Below, piece by piece: positions 1 through 7,170 of a DNA stretch of 22,995 nucleotides. The notes beneath the pieces were generated by a model, which made no database searches, was not told where the DNA came from, and worked only from the letters and a program-made list of their open reading frames with translations. The position numbers and the translations under genes were made by a program. How positions within the stretch are numbered: position 1 is the stretch's first letter; every line of letters starts with the position of its first letter. Source of the DNA: Pseudomonadota bacterium (GTDB lineage: Bacteria > Desulfobacterota > Desulfobacteria > Desulfobacterales > RPRI01); the NCBI GenBank assembly GCA_018830925.1, contig JAHJRK010000313.1, positions 1 to 22,995 of the forward strand, in the 5' to 3' direction.

Positions 1-2
1 AC

Positions 3-314
3 GGAAACTATCTCGAAAACGAAGTTCTTCAGCAGGGAGTTATCTGGGGAATCGGAAGGATTGCAGGTGTGAAGCCTCATCTTATGAGGGATTCTTTTGT
101 CTTCCTGATTCCCTCTCTTGATTCCTGCGATGCTATGCTTCGCGGCCTTTCGGCCTGGGCGATCGGAGCAATAGATCCCGTCAGAGCACAGTCTGTTTTA
201 TTGCACCTGAAAAATGATGATTCAGTGATAAAGATTTATTCGGACGGCAACATTAATAGATTCACGATAAAAAATATTGTAGATAAAATTCTTCATGAAC
301 TGATTGATGTTTGA
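3..314 (+). CDS. C-terminal part of a HEAT-like repeat protein (DVU0298-like), cut by the window edge
   Basis: An open frame enters from the left edge and ends at the TGA at 312-314. About 103 residues are visible, so the first ATG inside the window (69) is internal and not the start. The residues form paired amphipathic helices of HEAT type, with the segments GVIWGIGRIAG and RGLSAWAIGAI looking like two successive repeat helices. Proteins of this look occur in sulfate reducers (the DVU0298-type family); I recognise the style, but the family assignment is from memory. No catalytic motif is visible, and HEAT repeats usually scaffold protein contacts. The end overlaps a small ORF by 8 nt, and a membrane cytochrome module follows closely, so it is probably the first visible gene of that operon. 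Confidence 0.6.
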   Translation, partial: GNYLENEVLQQGVIWGIGRIAGVKPHLMRDSFVFLIPSLDSCDAMLRGLSAWAIGAIDPVRAQSVLLHLKNDDSVIKIYSDGNINRFTIKNIVDKILHELIDV

Positions 315-408
315 TGGTTTCATAAAGAAAAAAATCAGACTCTTTGCAAAACCGTCAGGATCGGAACAACCGGAAACCGTGAACCATAAACCAAAAAGAA
401 GGCTTTGA
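307..408 (+). CDS. Possible small basic protein, 33 residues
   Basis: A 33-codon ORF starts at an ATG overlapping the end of the preceding gene by 8 nt and stops 4 nt before the ATG of the next gene, so it fills the gap in a way that suggests translational coupling. The product begins MFDGFIKKK and ends KPKRRL. It is rich in Lys and Arg, with no membrane segment or signal peptide. I do not recognise it. It may be a real small operon member or simply an open stretch; the tight spacing on both sides is the only support. Confidence 0.3.
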   Translation: MFDGFIKKKIRLFAKPSGSEQPETVNHKPKRRL

Positions 409-412
409 TCAC

Positions 413-1483
413 ATGGACATAGCAGCGCTTATCCCATCTCCCGATACTATCCCTGTTCACTGGGTATGGTTCAAGGTACTGCTGATTATTACTTTCATGA
501 TCCACATTCTTTTAATGAATATCATGCTCGGGTCTGCAATCATAGCTTTTTTCAGCGGATTGAAGAAGTCCCCGGACAGCAGCTCGATTTCGCTCCAAAA
601 AGAGATATCCGAAAAAACAACCTTTGTAATAGCTTTCACTATCAACTTCGGTGTGGCTCCTTTACTGTTTCTGCAGGTTCTTTACGGAAACTTTTTTTAC
701 ACGAGTTCCATCCTTATGGCCGCTTACTGGCTGTCGATCATTTTACTGCTGATTATTGCATATTACAGCGCATATATTTACAAATTCAAATTCGAGGCAC
801 TCGCTTTTGCCCGCATATATTTTATCGGGCTGACCGTTTTGCTCCTTACTGTCACAGCCTTTTTCTATACGAACAACATGACCCTGATGCTCTCCCCCGG
901 CTCATGGACGCAATATTTTGACAAACCCTCCGGGACCATTTTAAACTTTTCTGATCCGACCCTATTTCCCCGTTTTCTTCACTTTTTCACTGCTTCTGTT
1001 GCGATAAGCGGTCTTTTTATAGCGATAACATGGCAGAAGAAAAAGAAAAGCGGCGCGACAGATGCGGATTTGAATATAAAAAATGGAATGAAATATTTTT
1101 TCTATGCCACTCTTTTTCAGGTTTTAACAGGGGCATGGTTTATTGTCAGCCTGCCGGGAGATATTATGCTTCTTTTCATGGGAAGAGACAGTACAGGCAC
1201 AACGGTCTTTCTGGCAGGCTTGATTGCCACAACTCTTTCTCTTATATACAGCTTTAAAAACAGAGTTTGGCCTGCAACATGGTTGGCAATAATCACCGTG
1301 TTTTTCATGGTAATAATGAGGGATATGGTGAGAACCGCCTTTCTCAAACCCTATTTTGCCGTAGAAAAACTGAAAGTTATTCACCAGTATTCACCGATGA
1401 TAATATTCATGGCTTCCCTGATTATTGGGATAGCCGCCATAATATATATGATAAGATGCGCTCTTTCGACCAGAACATCCTGA
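413..1483 (+). CDS. CydA-like polytopic membrane protein (cytochrome bd subunit I-related)
   Basis: A 356-residue hydrophobic protein with about eight to nine predicted membrane helices. It resembles the membrane domain of the next gene: both have an early membrane His in helix 1 (FMIHILLMN here, VIHVYVAHF there), a loop with MLSPGSW against MLTPGRW, and then an aromatic helix beginning FPRFLHFF against WPSLFFRTF. This marks it as a paralogue of cytochrome bd subunit I (CydA). The paired Glu residues of the CydA proton channel and the quinol-loop GRxP motif are not evident here, so this is more likely a divergent haem b or structural subunit than a complete oxidase. The start follows an AAGAAGG at 398-402 region, and the next gene begins 18 nt after the stop. 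It probably forms a heterodimer with that product. Confidence 0.65.
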   Translation: MDIAALIPSPDTIPVHWVWFKVLLIITFMIHILLMNIMLGSAIIAFFSGLKKSPDSSSISLQKEISEKTTFVIAFTINFGVAPLLFLQVLYGNFFYTSSILMAAYWLSIILLLIIAYYSAYIYKFKFEALAFARIYFIGLTVLLLTVTAFFYTNNMTLMLSPGSWTQYFDKPSGTILNFSDPTLFPRFLHFFTASVAISGLFIAITWQKKKKSGATDADLNIKNGMKYFFYATLFQVLTGAWFIVSLPGDIMLLFMGRDSTGTTVFLAGLIATTLSLIYSFKNRVWPATWLAIITVFFMVIMRDMVRTAFLKPYFAVEKLKVIHQYSPMIIFMASLIIGIAAIIYMIRCALSTRTS

Positions 1484-1501
1484 TCCAAAGGCTCATAATT
1501 T

Positions 1502-4165
1502 ATGCTGAATAACTATCTTATAAATTACCCTGTATGGGATCTCGGTTTCCTGGGAGGCGGCACTCTCATCGCCTTTATTGCTGTAATTCATGTTTATGTA
1601 GCCCATTTTGCCGTAGGCGGAGGCCTGTTTCTTGTACTCACGGAAATAAAGGGGTACAGGGAAAATTCTGCTGATATACTGGAATATACGAGAAGGCACA
1701 CAAAGTTCTTTCTTCTTATCACCATGGTTTTCGGAGCTATAACAGGAGTTGGCATATGGTTTACGATATCGTTGTTGAACCCCGCCGCAACTTCAATTCT
1801 CGTGCATAATTTTGTTTTCGGTTTTGCTACGGAATGGGTTTTTTTCCTCGGTGAAATCGTAGCTCTTTTTGTCTATTTTTATACCTTCGGAAAGATGAAC
1901 AAAAAAGAGCATCTGAGAATCGGCTGGCTCTATTTTGCTTTCGGCTGGCTATCCCTTTTTGTAATAAACGGCATAATTTCATTCATGCTGACTCCCGGCA
2001 GGTGGCTTTCAAGCGGAAATTTCTGGGACGGTTTTTTCAACCCTTCTTTCTGGCCGTCCCTTTTTTTCAGGACATTCATGGCTTTCATGCTTGCGGGACT
2101 TTTCGGCTTTATAACTACATCGGCCATAAAAGAAAAGGCTTTAAGAGACTCACTTGAAAAATACTGCGCCAAGTGGCTCCTTATTCCGTTTCTCTTTTTG
2201 CTTGCTTCCGCATGGTGGTATATTTCTTCTCTTCCCGAGCCTCAAAAGCTCATGATTTTAAAACTCTCACCTGAAATACCGCCTCTTGTCAAAACATTCC
2301 TGCTCCTCTCACCGCTTATTTTTATTGCCGGTGTATTTATGGCAATACGAATGCCCCGTTACGTCAAAAAAGGAGTAACCTTTTCTCTTTTGGTCATGGG
2401 CCTCTTATACATGGGTTCTTTTGAATGGATTAGAGAAGCGGGCAGGCGGCCTTATATAATATATGGAGATATGTATTCCAATTCCGTTTCCGCAAAAAAT
2501 GTGGACTTCATGATCACTAACGGGATATTAAAAACTTCAAGATGGGTTGTCTCCAAAAAAATTGATGAAACAAACCGGATTCAGGCCGGGCGTGAAATAT
2601 TCAGACTCATGTGCATCTCCTGCCATTCTGTTGGCGGTTTTGTTAATGATATCACTGCTGCAACAAAAAAATATTCACAATACGGAATGGAGTCAATGCT
2701 CAGCGGTATGGGTAAAATAAATGAATTTATGCCGCCTTTTCCCGGAACCAATGCAGAAAAAAGGGCTCTTGCCGCATATATAGTAAAAGAGCTTAACAGC
2801 AGGAAAGAGGAATTGGCTTCTGAATATTCCGTCACCCCTATTGAACCCCAAATCCCCCTCTTTGATCCTTCGAAAGATAAATATATTCTGCTTGTATGGA
2901 GCGGGAAAGGTATGCACTTTATATCGGACAACAACCAGTTTTTCAGCATTTCGCAACCCGGAAATACTATATATGCCCAGCTCATAAAAAGGGGGAAAAC
3001 ACCCGAAATTGTTTCAGGCAACCTGCGCATAACTTACCGAATTGAAGATGGATTTAACACACCTTCCTCAAATTCCAATTTCTGGCAATATACCAGATCT
3101 TTTTATGGCCGTCGGATTAATGATGATGAAGGATTTTCGGGAAAGAAAACAACCGGTGAAATGGATTTTAATGAAAGCCTTTTGGCTTACTCGGCAGGTG
3201 ATCTTCCGGTCATACCTTACAGAGATGACGGATCCTTTGTGCCCTTCCCGCTTGTTTATGTTGAAGCAAGAGATTCCAAAACAGGAGACCTGCTTTGCTC
3301 CACGGGAGTTTCCGTGCCTGCATCAACGGAAATGGGTTGCCGTAACTGTCACGGAGGAAACTGGGGCCGGAAGAACATAACCGGTTTTTCTGATGAGACG
3401 TCGCTCGATATTTTAAAGACCCATGACCGGATAAACCGCACCGATCTTGAACTGTTGTCCAGGAAGGGTAATCCAAAAATGTGTTCGAATTGCCATGCTG
3501 GAGAGCAGCCGGGGACCGGCGAAAAGTCAAAACATTTAAATCTATCGGCGGCCATACATGGTTTCCACGCAAACTACATTTCTGCAAATGATCCTGATCC
3601 GTGCAGTAACTGCCATCCGTCATCCGGATTCACAAAAAGTTACAGGGGCATTCACAGTAGAATAGGCCTTGATTGTTCAAGCTGTCACGGGAAGATGGAG
3701 GATCATGCTTTAAGTCTTCTTGTGTCCGAAAAAAACGAGGGCAAAAGTGAGGCTGAAAGGCTTATGAAACATCTAAGGCCGCGATCTGTTGATAATGTTA
3801 AACAGATTGAACCGAGGAAAGCATGGATAAACCAGCCCGACTGCTTGAATTGCCATGTTGATTTCAATCCTCCTGAAACGGACCAGTCGCCGCCCAATGT
3901 CTGGACAAAGGATAAAAAATCGCTCTACAGCTCGCGTTCGGACGAAGTCGGGGTAATGTGCCCGGCATGTCATGGAATTACCCACGCGGAGTATCCGGCA
4001 TCAAATATATTCGGAAATGACAGGGATAATTTCCAGCCTGTACAATACCAGAAAAATGTTTATCCGATAGGAGCAAATAAAAACTGCAAGCTGTGCCATA
4101 CCATAGATATGGCTGAAGAGATTCATCATCCCAACATGCTTGCAACATTTAGAAATATTTACTAG
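1502..4165 (+). CDS. CydA-like membrane domain fused to an eight-haem periplasmic cytochrome c region
   Basis: This 887-residue protein has two halves. Residues 1 to about 320 carry around eight membrane helices of CydA type: a His-bearing first helix (VIHVYVAHF), GVGIWFTISLL, TEWVFFLGE with paired Glu as in the CydA proton pathway, MLTPGRW, and EAGRRPY matching the quinol-site GRxP region. The rest is hydrophilic with eight CxxCH haem c sites, whose first Cys lie near residues 371, 613, 661, 701, 725, 781, 820 and 862. The first site with the following MPPFPGT and helix looks like a class I monohaem domain with Met ligand. A roughly 180-residue haem-free beta-rich stretch precedes the seven-haem part. 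The probable role is electron transfer between membrane quinones and periplasmic cytochromes; the direction and terminal partner are unknown. Confidence 0.8.
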   Translation: MLNNYLINYPVWDLGFLGGGTLIAFIAVIHVYVAHFAVGGGLFLVLTEIKGYRENSADILEYTRRHTKFFLLITMVFGAITGVGIWFTISLLNPAATSILVHNFVFGFATEWVFFLGEIVALFVYFYTFGKMNKKEHLRIGWLYFAFGWLSLFVINGIISFMLTPGRWLSSGNFWDGFFNPSFWPSLFFRTFMAFMLAGLFGFITTSAIKEKALRDSLEKYCAKWLLIPFLFLLASAWWYISSLPEPQKLMILKLSPEIPPLVKTFLLLSPLIFIAGVFMAIRMPRYVKKGVTFSLLVMGLLYMGSFEWIREAGRRPYIIYGDMYSNSVSAKNVDFMITNGILKTSRWVVSKKIDETNRIQAGREIFRLMCISCHSVGGFVNDITAATKKYSQYGMESMLSGMGKINEFMPPFPGTNAEKRALAAYIVKELNSRKEELASEYSVTPIEPQIPLFDPSKDKYILLVWSGKGMHFISDNNQFFSISQPGNTIYAQLIKRGKTPEIVSGNLRITYRIEDGFNTPSSNSNFWQYTRSFYGRRINDDEGFSGKKTTGEMDFNESLLAYSAGDLPVIPYRDDGSFVPFPLVYVEARDSKTGDLLCSTGVSVPASTEMGCRNCHGGNWGRKNITGFSDETSLDILKTHDRINRTDLELLSRKGNPKMCSNCHAGEQPGTGEKSKHLNLSAAIHGFHANYISANDPDPCSNCHPSSGFTKSYRGIHSRIGLDCSSCHGKMEDHALSLLVSEKNEGKSEAERLMKHLRPRSVDNVKQIEPRKAWINQPDCLNCHVDFNPPETDQSPPNVWTKDKKSLYSSRSDEVGVMCPACHGITHAEYPASNIFGNDRDNFQPVQYQKNVYPIGANKNCKLCHTIDMAEEIHHPNMLATFRNIY

Positions 4166-4346
4166 AAGCTGGAATACTACCAGAGCTTTTGAATAACTCA
4201 CATTCGCCATGTCGGGGGAAAAGCTTGAAGCTTCCGCAGAAAGCAGCCTGATAATAGCAAAAGCATTGCTATGTAACGTTATGGGCATTCCGGCCGATTC
4301 TTCATTTAAGACATCAACACGGCTTGAGCAGAGTGAAGAAATAAAT
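4166..4346 (+). other. Intergenic stretch ending at a duplication breakpoint
   Basis: This interval lies between the cytochrome gene and the repeated AT-rich module. A 65-codon frame runs from 4209 to 4406, but its last 20 codons are identical to the end of the ORF at 4960-5268, while the part before 4347 has no counterpart there. It therefore reads as unrelated sequence fused in frame to a truncated repeat copy. I see no recognisable domain in the first 45 codons and no convincing promoter. Confidence 0.5.
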
Positions 4347-4406
4347 GAGCCGGTTGAAAAGTGGACTCAAAAAGCGCTCGCAAACCGCAAAGATTTAAAA
4401 TTTTAA
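4347..4406 (+). pseudogene. Truncated first copy of the 102-residue repeat ORF (3' end only)
   Basis: These 60 bases encode EPVEKWTQKALANRKDLKF plus stop, identical to the end of the intact ORF at 4960-5268. Everything upstream differs, so only the 3' end of a copy survives. It sits 16 nt before the first lipoprotein gene, the same spacing as in the intact second copy, which shows that ORF and lipoprotein were duplicated as one unit. Confidence 0.75.
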
Positions 4407-4422
4407 AAAGGAGGGTAAAGAA

Positions 4423-4890
4423 ATGAAAAATTTATTGGTTTTAATGGGGATTTTGGTTTTATTGACATTAACAAGCTGCGCCACTATCACTACCAGTAGC
4501 AAGGCTCGGACTCCGCTTCCTGAACCAGGAACGCTCTATGCGGTAAACATTATTCCGCCTGGTCCGGAAGTGCCACCTAAAATTGCCAATTTTTCCGGCA
4601 CATGGGAAGGAGAGTGGCCACTAGAAGTACGCCTGGCAACAGTAATAGTAATTGAAGACATAGACTTCCAGTCTAAAAAAGTTACTGCAATTTATTCGTG
4701 GGGAAACGCCGCTAGAATAAATGCTGACTGGGCTCAAGCAAGGGGTTTTATTAAAGAAGATTCAATTGTATTAAAAGTAGGAGGAAAAGTAACGGTCACT
4801 CTCAGCCCTATCGCGGGCAGATCTGATATCATAGACGCTACCTATGAAGGGTGGGGGTTTAGCAAGACTCAATTAAAAAAGAAACAATAA
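4423..4890 (+). CDS. Small lipoprotein, copy 1 of a tandem pair
   Basis: A 155-residue protein with a lipoprotein signal peptide: MKN, a Leu-rich core, then a lipobox LTSC with the lipidated Cys at residue 19. A strong ribosome site (AAGGAGG, 4408-4416 region) precedes the ATG. The mature part has a Pro-rich linker (PLPEPGT, PPGPEVPP) and then a probable small beta-barrel with FSGTWEG near residue 60 and a VTAIYSWG strand. Similar GTWEG and YSWG patterns occur in lipocalin-like or hydrolase-attached domains of unknown ligand. I do not know its function. It is a paralogue of the protein at 5285-5743, with the signal peptide and linker nearly identical and the C-terminal half divergent. A terminator follows directly. 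Confidence 0.8.
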   Translation: MKNLLVLMGILVLLTLTSCATITTSSKARTPLPEPGTLYAVNIIPPGPEVPPKIANFSGTWEGEWPLEVRLATVIVIEDIDFQSKKVTAIYSWGNAARINADWAQARGFIKEDSIVLKVGGKVTVTLSPIAGRSDIIDATYEGWGFSKTQLKKKQ

Positions 4891-4903
4891 AAGTCAATCC
4901 AAT

Positions 4904-4936
4904 AAAGGGGCAAAACACCGCCCCTTTATTTTTTTT
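4904..4936 (+). terminator. Rho-independent terminator after lipoprotein copy 1
   Basis: The stem AAAGGGGC (4904-4911) pairs perfectly with GCCCCTTT (4920-4927) around an 8-nt loop, followed by A and a run of eight T. The same element, with the same loop, follows lipoprotein copy 2. Confidence 0.9.
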
Positions 4937-4959
4937 AGAAAATATAATTTAACTGTTTT

Positions 4960-5268
4960 ATGAACTTAGAAATAGTCGCTTCGCCATCAAAAATTTTAGA
5001 AATCCAACCTTCAAGAAATTTTTTTATTAAAACAATAAAAGGCGTCTTAAAATTTCTGGAAAAATACTTTGGCTCTGAAATGCTGGTGAAAATCCCTTCG
5101 GGACTTTACGGCATCGACAATAAATTATTAAAAGCCGTTGATGTTGCTCACAAACTTCAATCTTTGGGCATTATTAAAAACATAACAAAGCGGCCAAAAT
5201 ATTTTGATGAGCCGGTTGAAAAGTGGACTCAAAAAGCGCTCGCAAACCGCAAAGATTTAAAATTTTAA
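4960..5268 (+). CDS. Unrecognised 102-residue protein, intact copy of a repeated ORF
   Basis: A hydrophilic 102-residue ORF, rich in Lys and Ile, with no signal peptide, membrane segment or motif that I recognise. It begins MNLEIVASPSK and has a middle stretch FLEKYFGSEM. It lies 23 nt after a terminator and 16 nt before lipoprotein copy 2. Related fragments occur twice more: the last 20 codons at 4347-4406, and the first 43 or so codons at 5814-5943, where an in-frame TAA interrupts it. Conservation of the amino-acid pattern between the copies at 4960 and 5814 suggests it was once a translated gene. There is no obvious strong ribosome site, so its expression is uncertain. Confidence 0.55.
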   Translation: MNLEIVASPSKILEIQPSRNFFIKTIKGVLKFLEKYFGSEMLVKIPSGLYGIDNKLLKAVDVAHKLQSLGIIKNITKRPKYFDEPVEKWTQKALANRKDLKF

Positions 5269-5284
5269 AAAGGATGGTAAAGAA

Positions 5285-5743
5285 ATGAAAAATTTATTGG
5301 TTTTAATGGGGATTTTTATTTTATTGGGATTAACGGGTTGCGCCACCACTGGCAGTAGCGGGCCTTGGACTCCGCTTCCTGAACCGGGAACGGTATCCGC
5401 GATAAACGTTATTTTGCCCGGTCCGGAAGTGCCACCCGAAATTGCCGCTTATTCCGGTATATGGGAAGGGACTTTTGACGGAGCAAGTGCCGCAACAATT
5501 ATAGTTGAACAAATCACACCTCCGAAGGTTGTAGCAATTTACTCCTGGGGGCCAGGGTCGAACTATATAGGAGGATGGACCCGAGTTATTGGTCGCGTTG
5601 AAAGAGACTCTGTTGTGCTTGTGTGGGGACAGCCGGAGAGGGTTGTTACTCTTAAAATCAACCCCCAGAAAAGAAACCTTGCGACGGCAGAATACACAAG
5701 AGGAGGCTCTGTGCTTCGCGCCGCATTATTCCGCAAAGAATAA
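5285..5743 (+). CDS. Small lipoprotein, copy 2 of a tandem pair
   Basis: A 152-residue paralogue of the protein at 4423-4890, exactly 862 bp downstream of it. The signal peptide is the same, with lipobox LTGC and lipidated Cys at residue 19, followed by PLPEPGT and PGPEVPP, then a barrel-like domain with YSGIWEG and VVAIYSWG. The C-terminal half (GGWTRVIGRVERDSVVL onwards) keeps the spacing of copy 1 but with many substitutions, so the two have diverged while the leader stayed nearly identical. The ribosome site is slightly weaker (AAGGATGG) than in copy 1 (AAGGAGGG). It is predicted to be membrane-anchored and periplasmic; the ligand or role is unknown. Confidence 0.8.
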   Translation: MKNLLVLMGIFILLGLTGCATTGSSGPWTPLPEPGTVSAINVILPGPEVPPEIAAYSGIWEGTFDGASAATIIVEQITPPKVVAIYSWGPGSNYIGGWTRVIGRVERDSVVLVWGQPERVVTLKINPQKRNLATAEYTRGGSVLRAALFRKE

Positions 5744-5755
5744 TTTTTCCACATC

Positions 5756-5787
5756 AAAGGGGCAAAACACCGCCCCTTTATTTTTTT
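5756..5787 (+). terminator. Rho-independent terminator after lipoprotein copy 2
   Basis: The stem AAAGGGGC pairs with GCCCCTTT across the loop AAAACACC, followed by A and seven T. It duplicates the terminator at 4904-4936 and marks the end of the second repeat unit. Confidence 0.9.
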
Positions 5788-5813
5788 ATAAAATAATTTA
5801 TAATTTTGTTAAT

Positions 5814-5943
5814 ATGAAATTGGAAATAATTGATTTGCCTTTAAAAATTTTAGAAGATCGTCCATCAAAAAATCTTTTTATTAAAATAATAAAAGGCGGT
5901 TTATAATTTCTGGAAAAATATTTCGGTTCCGAAATGCCGGTCA
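5814..5943 (+). pseudogene. Broken third copy of the 102-residue repeat ORF (5' part)
   Basis: Starting with ATG at 5814, this stretch parallels the first 43 or so codons of the ORF at 4960 (MKLEIIDLP against MNLEIVASP, then a shared LFIK/FFIK and IIKGG/TIKGV core). The frame meets TAA at 5904-5906, yet the nucleotide similarity continues beyond it (FLEKYFGSEM again) up to about 5943, after which the match stops. It is a truncated, interrupted relic at the right edge of the tandem array. Confidence 0.75.
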
Positions 5944-6003
5944 CGCATTTCAATGTTACGATTATTTTTGAACGACGGCTTACAGTAAAAAGGGGAGTCC
6001 GAC

Positions 6004-7170
6004 ATGCTTCAAAGAACAGCATTAACTTCAATATTTATTTTACTGGTCATCGTCTTTTCAGGCTGCGGCAGTGAAATAGAACCGGGTACCTCCAAAGAGA
6101 ATATGTCCGGAGTAATAAAGGCTCAGGTTTCGGAAGCGCGGATTGAAAAGCAGCCGCTTTTGTATGAGGCAATGGGAACAGTCCATGCGGTAAAGGAAAG
6201 CACCCTGTCAAGCAAGCTGATGGCCGCAGTAAAGGCGATAAATGTAAAGGAAGGCGATTTCGTGAAAAAGGACGATATTCTCGTTCTTCTCGATAACAGC
6301 CAGGTTGGCGCACAATTGCAGCAGGCCGAAGAGGCTGCGGCAGAAGCAGTCAGGGCACACGCAGCAGCCATTGCAGGAGCCGGTTCGGCAAGAGCCGCAG
6401 CGAGGCTTGCAGACGCGACTTACCGGCGTTATCTCAGCCTTTTTAAGGAAGAATCGGCAAGCAGGCAGGAATTCGAGGAGGCGGAAACCCGGAACAGCCA
6501 GGCTGAAGCGGCCCTCTTACAGGCTGAAGCAATGGTTCAGGCGGCAAGCCATCGTGTGAAGCAGGCGGAAGCCGCCCTCTCATCTGCAAAATCATTCAAC
6601 AAGGACTCCACGATATATGCCCCTTATAACGGGTTTATTACAGCCAAAATGATGGAACCAGGGGATCTTGCATCTCCCGGAATGCCTGTTATTGGCATTG
6701 AAGGAACTGAAGGCAGCTACATTGAACTGGTTATTCCCGAAACCCTCGTAAAAAATACCGGCATCGGGGAAAAAGCAGGTATAACAATTCCCGCTTTAAA
6801 TGACCTTTCATTTGAAGGTAAGATCACCACAATAGCTCCGGCGGCGGATCCAAAAACACGCTCTTTCATGATAAAGGTTTCTTTTCCGGTAAATAAAAAC
6901 ATCCATTCCGGAATGTATGCCCGTGTTCAAATCCCTTCGGGAGAGATAAGCGTATTATCCGTGCCCTCTTCCGCGTTGATCCATCAGGGTCAGTTAACGG
7001 GGATTTTTGTAGTTGATGGTGAAAAAAAAGCACGTTTCAGGCTTGTGCGAACAGGCAAGTCCTTCGATAAATCGATTGAGATCCTTTCCGGTCTTAAGCC
7101 AGGAGACCGCTACCTGTTGAATCCGCCGCCGAACACATCAGACGGCATGAGCGTAGAGGCTTCGTCATGA
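6004..7170 (+). CDS. RND efflux periplasmic adaptor (membrane fusion) lipoprotein
   Basis: A 388-residue membrane fusion protein that would link an inner-membrane RND pump to an outer-membrane channel. It starts with a lipoprotein signal peptide (lipobox FSGC, lipidated Cys at residue 21). Next come a lipoyl-like half motif (VKAINVKEGDFVKKDDILVLLD, residues about 76-98), a long Ala- and Glu-rich coiled-coil hairpin (about 100-200), the second lipoyl half and a beta-barrel domain (STIYAPYNGFI onwards), and a membrane-proximal C-terminal domain. A GGGGAG ribosome site lies just before the ATG. The stop overlaps the next gene's ATG (ATGA), so the pump subunits are translationally coupled. The substrate cannot be predicted. 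Confidence 0.9.
   Translation: MLQRTALTSIFILLVIVFSGCGSEIEPGTSKENMSGVIKAQVSEARIEKQPLLYEAMGTVHAVKESTLSSKLMAAVKAINVKEGDFVKKDDILVLLDNSQVGAQLQQAEEAAAEAVRAHAAAIAGAGSARAAARLADATYRRYLSLFKEESASRQEFEEAETRNSQAEAALLQAEAMVQAASHRVKQAEAALSSAKSFNKDSTIYAPYNGFITAKMMEPGDLASPGMPVIGIEGTEGSYIELVIPETLVKNTGIGEKAGITIPALNDLSFEGKITTIAPAADPKTRSFMIKVSFPVNKNIHSGMYARVQIPSGEISVLSVPSSALIHQGQLTGIFVVDGEKKARFRLVRTGKSFDKSIEILSGLKPGDRYLLNPPPNTSDGMSVEASS

Noticed and set aside
4209..4406. A 65-codon ORF ahead of lipoprotein copy 1
   Set aside because: Its last 20 codons are the end of the repeated 102-residue ORF, and the part before 4347 is unrelated sequence; it is best read as a fusion created at the duplication breakpoint.
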